Origin: Mobilitalea sp.
GTDB lineage: Bacteria; Bacillota_A; Clostridia; Lachnospirales; Lachnospiraceae
Length of the DNA stretch: 27,482 nt
Assembly (NCBI GenBank): GCA_029974875.1
Contig: JARKQP010000956.1
Span: forward strand, 1-27,482
Direction of reading: 5' to 3'
Positions within the stretch are counted from its first letter, which is position 1; each line of letters begins with the position of its first letter. Under the pieces are notes generated by a model, which saw only the letters and a list, made by a program, of their open reading frames with translations, ran no database searches and had not been told where the DNA came from. This document shows positions 25,259 through 27,482 of this stretch, one piece after another. The position numbers and the translations under genes were made by a program.

Positions 25259-25495
25259 ATGGATTTTAACAAGATTAAAGAAGTAGTAGCAGAGCAGTTA
25301 GGTGTAGAGGTAGCAGAGTTAACAGCAGAGACTTCCTTAAAGGATGATTTAAATGCGGATTCCCTGGATCTTTTCCAGATCATCATGTCCCTGGAAGAGG
25401 AGTTTGGGATTGAGATCCCGACAGAGGATACGGAAAGCATCAATACCATCGGTGATATCGAGAATTATTTATCAAAAAGAAGCGGGGAAGAGTAA
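25259..25495 (+). CDS. acpP: Acyl carrier protein
   Basis: A 78-aa acidic carrier protein. Ser35 in LNADSLDLFQII is the phosphopantetheine attachment site, and the rest (EFGIEIPTEDTESINTIGDI) fits the four-helix ACP fold. It carries growing acyl chains for FabH, FabK and FabD encoded beside it. ATG 25259 is 8 nt after AGGAGG (25245-25250); a TTG at 25253 is in frame but too close to it. The gap from fabH (252 nt) holds a nested hairpin closed by GGACAT (25024-25029) and ATGTCC (25075-25080) and an AT-rich stretch in which I could not define a clear promoter. It is followed by leader element C. Confidence 0.95.
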   Translation: MDFNKIKEVVAEQLGVEVAELTAETSLKDDLNADSLDLFQIIMSLEEEFGIEIPTEDTESINTIGDIENYLSKRSGEE

Positions 25496-25580
25496 TTCAC
25501 CGCTATGCTCTTAGGAGAGCATTCAGGAGCAGATGGAGGATTAGGAAGTTGAAGGAATTAAGATTAATGAACGAAGGGGG

Positions 25581-25635
25581 GACCGGATCCATGCCAGTAC
25601 ATTTATGGCAATCGGTACGGTAAAGGGCATGGACA
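25581..25635 (+). promoter_or_regulatory. Leader element copy C (upstream of fabK)
   Basis: A 55-nt element, same length as copy B, with 44 of 55 identical positions. Arms TCCATGCC (25588-25595) and GGCATGGA (25626-25633) form an 8-bp stem. Unlike copies A and B, the 3' arm ends only 7 nt before the fabK start, with no ribosome-binding site in between, so folding could directly hide the initiation region. Confidence 0.7.
25591..25623 (+). CDS. Candidate micro-ORF in leader element C
   Basis: Ten codons, MPVHLWQSVR, then TAA, starting at the ATG equivalent to those at 1804 and 20427. Here the ribosome site is strong: AAGGGGGG (25574-25581) with 9 nt spacing. It ends 17 nt before the fabK ATG in another frame, which would suit translational coupling or control. 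The M-P-x-x-x-W-Q-x-V pattern is shared with the other two. Confidence 0.45.
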   Translation: MPVHLWQSVR

Positions 25636-25640
25636 GAACA

Positions 25641-26576
25641 ATGAAGTCACGTATATGTGAACTGTTAGGTATCGAGTTTCCTATATTCCAGGGTGCAATG
25701 GCCAGGATCTCTGATGCCTCCCTGGCATCAGCCGTATCGGAGGCAGGAGGGCTTGGAATTATTGCAGGAGGTACGGCACCCTTAGATTATGTCCGTACCG
25801 AGGTAAGGAAAGCAAAGGAGCTGACAAAGAAACCCTTCGGTGTAAATATCATGCTGCTCAGTGAAAATGCTGATGAAATAGCAAAGATGGTTTGCGAGGA
25901 AGGGGTTAAGGTGGTTACCACCGGAGCAGGGGCGCCTGGGAAATACATGGAGATGTGGAAAGCCCATGGCATTAAAGTGATCCCCGTAGTACCCTCCGTC
26001 GCAATTGCAAAAAGAATGGTAAGAAGCGGTGCGGATGCGGTGATCGCGGAAGGCACGGAGTCCGGAGGGCATGTAGGTGAGCTTACTACGATGGTCCTCG
26101 TTCCCCAGGTGGTTGATGCTGTGGAGGTTCCGGTCATCGCAGCCGGTGGAATCGCCGATGGGAGAGGAATTGCTGCAGCATTTATGCTGGGAGCAGATGC
26201 GGTACAGGTGGGTACCCGTTTCTTAAGTGCCCATGAATGTACGATCCACCAGAATTATAAGCAGAAGGTATTGAATGCGAAGGATATTGATACAGTAGTA
26301 ACGGGCCGTCCGACAGGTCATCCCGTCCGTGTGCTTAAGAATAAGCTGAGCCGCCAGTTCACGGAGCTGGAAGCAAAAGCTGCACCCCTGGAGGACTATG
26401 AAACTCTGGGAATCGGTGCTCTTGCCAAGGCAGTCGTGGAGGGAGATATTAATTACGGCAGTGTGATGGCCGGTCAGATTGCAGCCATTGTAAGTAAGGA
26501 ACAAAGCTGTAAGGAGATCATCACGGAAATGTTTACAGAGGCGGACCTACTTTTATCAAGGTCTTGGGACAGATAA
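25641..26576 (+). CDS. fabK: Enoyl-ACP reductase II
   Basis: FabK, 311 aa, is the FMN-dependent, NAD(P)H-using enoyl-ACP reductase of many Firmicutes, unrelated to FabI, and catalyses the last reduction of each elongation cycle. Signatures are IEFPIFQGAMARI, AGGLGIIAGG, the central GADAVIAEGTESGGHVGE, VPVIAAGGIADGRG and GADAVQVGTRFLS. The start is uncertain: homologues start like MKSRICELLG, that is ATG 25641, which has no proper ribosome site; in-frame ATGs at 25605 and 25629 lie within leader element C. The best ribosome site nearby serves the 10-codon micro-ORF instead. fabD follows 21 nt downstream. Confidence 0.93.
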   Translation: MKSRICELLGIEFPIFQGAMARISDASLASAVSEAGGLGIIAGGTAPLDYVRTEVRKAKELTKKPFGVNIMLLSENADEIAKMVCEEGVKVVTTGAGAPGKYMEMWKAHGIKVIPVVPSVAIAKRMVRSGADAVIAEGTESGGHVGELTTMVLVPQVVDAVEVPVIAAGGIADGRGIAAAFMLGADAVQVGTRFLSAHECTIHQNYKQKVLNAKDIDTVVTGRPTGHPVRVLKNKLSRQFTELEAKAAPLEDYETLGIGALAKAVVEGDINYGSVMAGQIAAIVSKEQSCKEIITEMFTEADLLLSRSWDR

Positions 26577-26597
26577 GGGATGGAGAAAAGTATAGAA

Positions 26598-27482
26598 ATG
26601 GATAAGACGGCATTTTTATTTGCGGGCCAGGGTTCCCAATACATTGGAATGGGCAAGGAGCTCTATGATAATTTTGATGCATGCAGGAATATCTTTAAAG
26701 AGGCTGATGGCAGCCTTAATATGGATTTGACAGGCTTGATTTTCGAGGGCAGCAAGGAAGAGCTGGATCTGACGGAGAATACCCAGCCGGCAATAGTGAC
26801 CATGTCCCTGGCGGCATATAAGGCCATTACGGGATATGGCATCAGGCCGGATGCAGTAGCCGGCTTAAGCCTGGGAGAATATTCAGCCCTTACGGCCAGC
26901 GGAGTATTTAACCTGTCACAGGTGGTTCCCTTGGTCAGGAAAAGAGGGCGCTTTATGCAGGAGGCGGTTCCGGAAGGGATTGGCAAGATGTGCGCCATCT
27001 TAGGATTGGCGGAGGATAAGATCCGGGAAGCCTGTGATGAAGCAAAGGCATCCGGCATTGTGGAGCCGGCTAATTTTAACTGCCCCGGGCAGATTGTTAT
27101 TGGCGGTGAGAACAGGGCGGTAGATGAAGCGGCGAGGCTGGCAAAGGAAAAGGGCGCCCTCAAGACCCTTGATTTGGCGGTGAGTGCCCCTTTCCATACA
27201 TCGATGCTAAAACCGGCAGCGGAAAGATTAAGTGCTGAGCTTGAGCTGGTTCCGGTTAATGATATACAGATACCGCTCATCAGCAATGTGAATGCGGAGT
27301 ATGTGGGCAGTAAGGATGAGGTCAAAAAGCTTTTATACCGTCAGGTCATGAGCAGCGTCCTGTGGGAGCAGACCATCCGTAATATGATAGCAGACGGGAT
27401 ACGGAGTTTTGTTGAAATAGGACCGGGAAAGACCTTATCCGGCTTTGTAAGAAAGATTGACCGTAGTCTTAAAGTATATAAC
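26598..27482 (+). CDS. fabD: Malonyl-CoA:ACP transacylase (partial)
   Basis: The first 295 codons of FabD, open to the window end with no stop. FabD moves malonyl from CoA to ACP. Visible motifs are the start TAFLFAGQGSQYIGMG, the nucleophile Ser91 in GLSLGEYSALTASG, the Arg-bearing VRKRGRFMQEAV, the catalytic His200 in SAPFHTSML and the late VEIGPGKTLSGFVRKI, so nearly all of the usual about 310 residues are present. ATG 26598 is chosen (GGAG at 26582-26585, 12 nt away); an in-frame ATG at 26580 is the alternative. It is 21 nt after fabK and presumably on the same transcript. Confidence 0.95.
   Translation, partial: MDKTAFLFAGQGSQYIGMGKELYDNFDACRNIFKEADGSLNMDLTGLIFEGSKEELDLTENTQPAIVTMSLAAYKAITGYGIRPDAVAGLSLGEYSALTASGVFNLSQVVPLVRKRGRFMQEAVPEGIGKMCAILGLAEDKIREACDEAKASGIVEPANFNCPGQIVIGGENRAVDEAARLAKEKGALKTLDLAVSAPFHTSMLKPAAERLSAELELVPVNDIQIPLISNVNAEYVGSKDEVKKLLYRQVMSSVLWEQTIRNMIADGIRSFVEIGPGKTLSGFVRKIDRSLKVYN

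Overview
This window looks like part of the chromosome of a motile, spore-forming anaerobic Firmicute, most likely of the Lachnospiraceae (Clostridium cluster XIVa). The evidence is indirect: a type III glutamine synthetase, a FabT/FabH/AcpP/FabK/FabD fatty-acid cluster, a YtvI-type sporulation membrane protein, a DUF1540 protein, a small-type LeuC/LeuD pair, strong AGGAGG ribosome-binding sites and moderate GC. I see no rRNA, tRNA, CRISPR array, transposase or prophage. The content is core metabolism, and the unusual material lies in the leaders between genes.

Layout. 1-712: an SH3-domain lipoprotein and a long-loop inverted repeat. 712-4850: a LysR regulator divergent from leuB-leuC-leuD. 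4941-6684: a LysM protein with 28 hexapeptide repeats, then a small DUF1540 protein and a strong terminator. 6785-9598 (minus strand): a phosphate transporter (pit), its DUF47 partner and a YtvI-like permease, with 11-bp-spaced TTTACA repeats resembling Pho boxes upstream. 9979-13811: ilvD and ilvB, each with a structured leader, ending in a terminator. 13867-16363: serC-serA from a consensus promoter with an 11-bp perfect hairpin at the predicted mRNA 5' end. 16552-19434: a chemotaxis receptor and a DUF1015 gene. 19522-22738: a DUF624/YesL membrane protein and type III glutamine synthetase, the latter with a terminator in its leader. 22746-27482: a minus-strand GNAT acetyltransferase, then fabT, fabH, acpP, fabK and fabD (cut by the window end).

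Together the genes cover branched-chain amino acid synthesis (leuBCD, ilvD, ilvB; leuA, ilvC and ilvN are absent here), serine synthesis, nitrogen assimilation, phosphate uptake and fatty-acid initiation and elongation.

The most interesting observation is a 55-75 nt element present three times, immediately 5' of leuB (1794-1868), glutamine synthetase (20417-20471) and fabK (25581-25635). Copies two and three align without gaps at 44 of 55 positions. All share the arms TCCATGCC and GGCATGGA, an inner ATGGCAAT or GTGGCAAT block, and a micro-ORF starting at the same ATG. The first nine residues (MPELSWQFV) are identical in two copies, which differ there only at synonymous third bases. It could be a cis-regulatory RNA, a leader-peptide system, or both. 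Other regulatory candidates are a perfect FabT-type palindrome over the fabT promoter and a LysR-type dyad about 65 bp upstream of a proposed leuB start.
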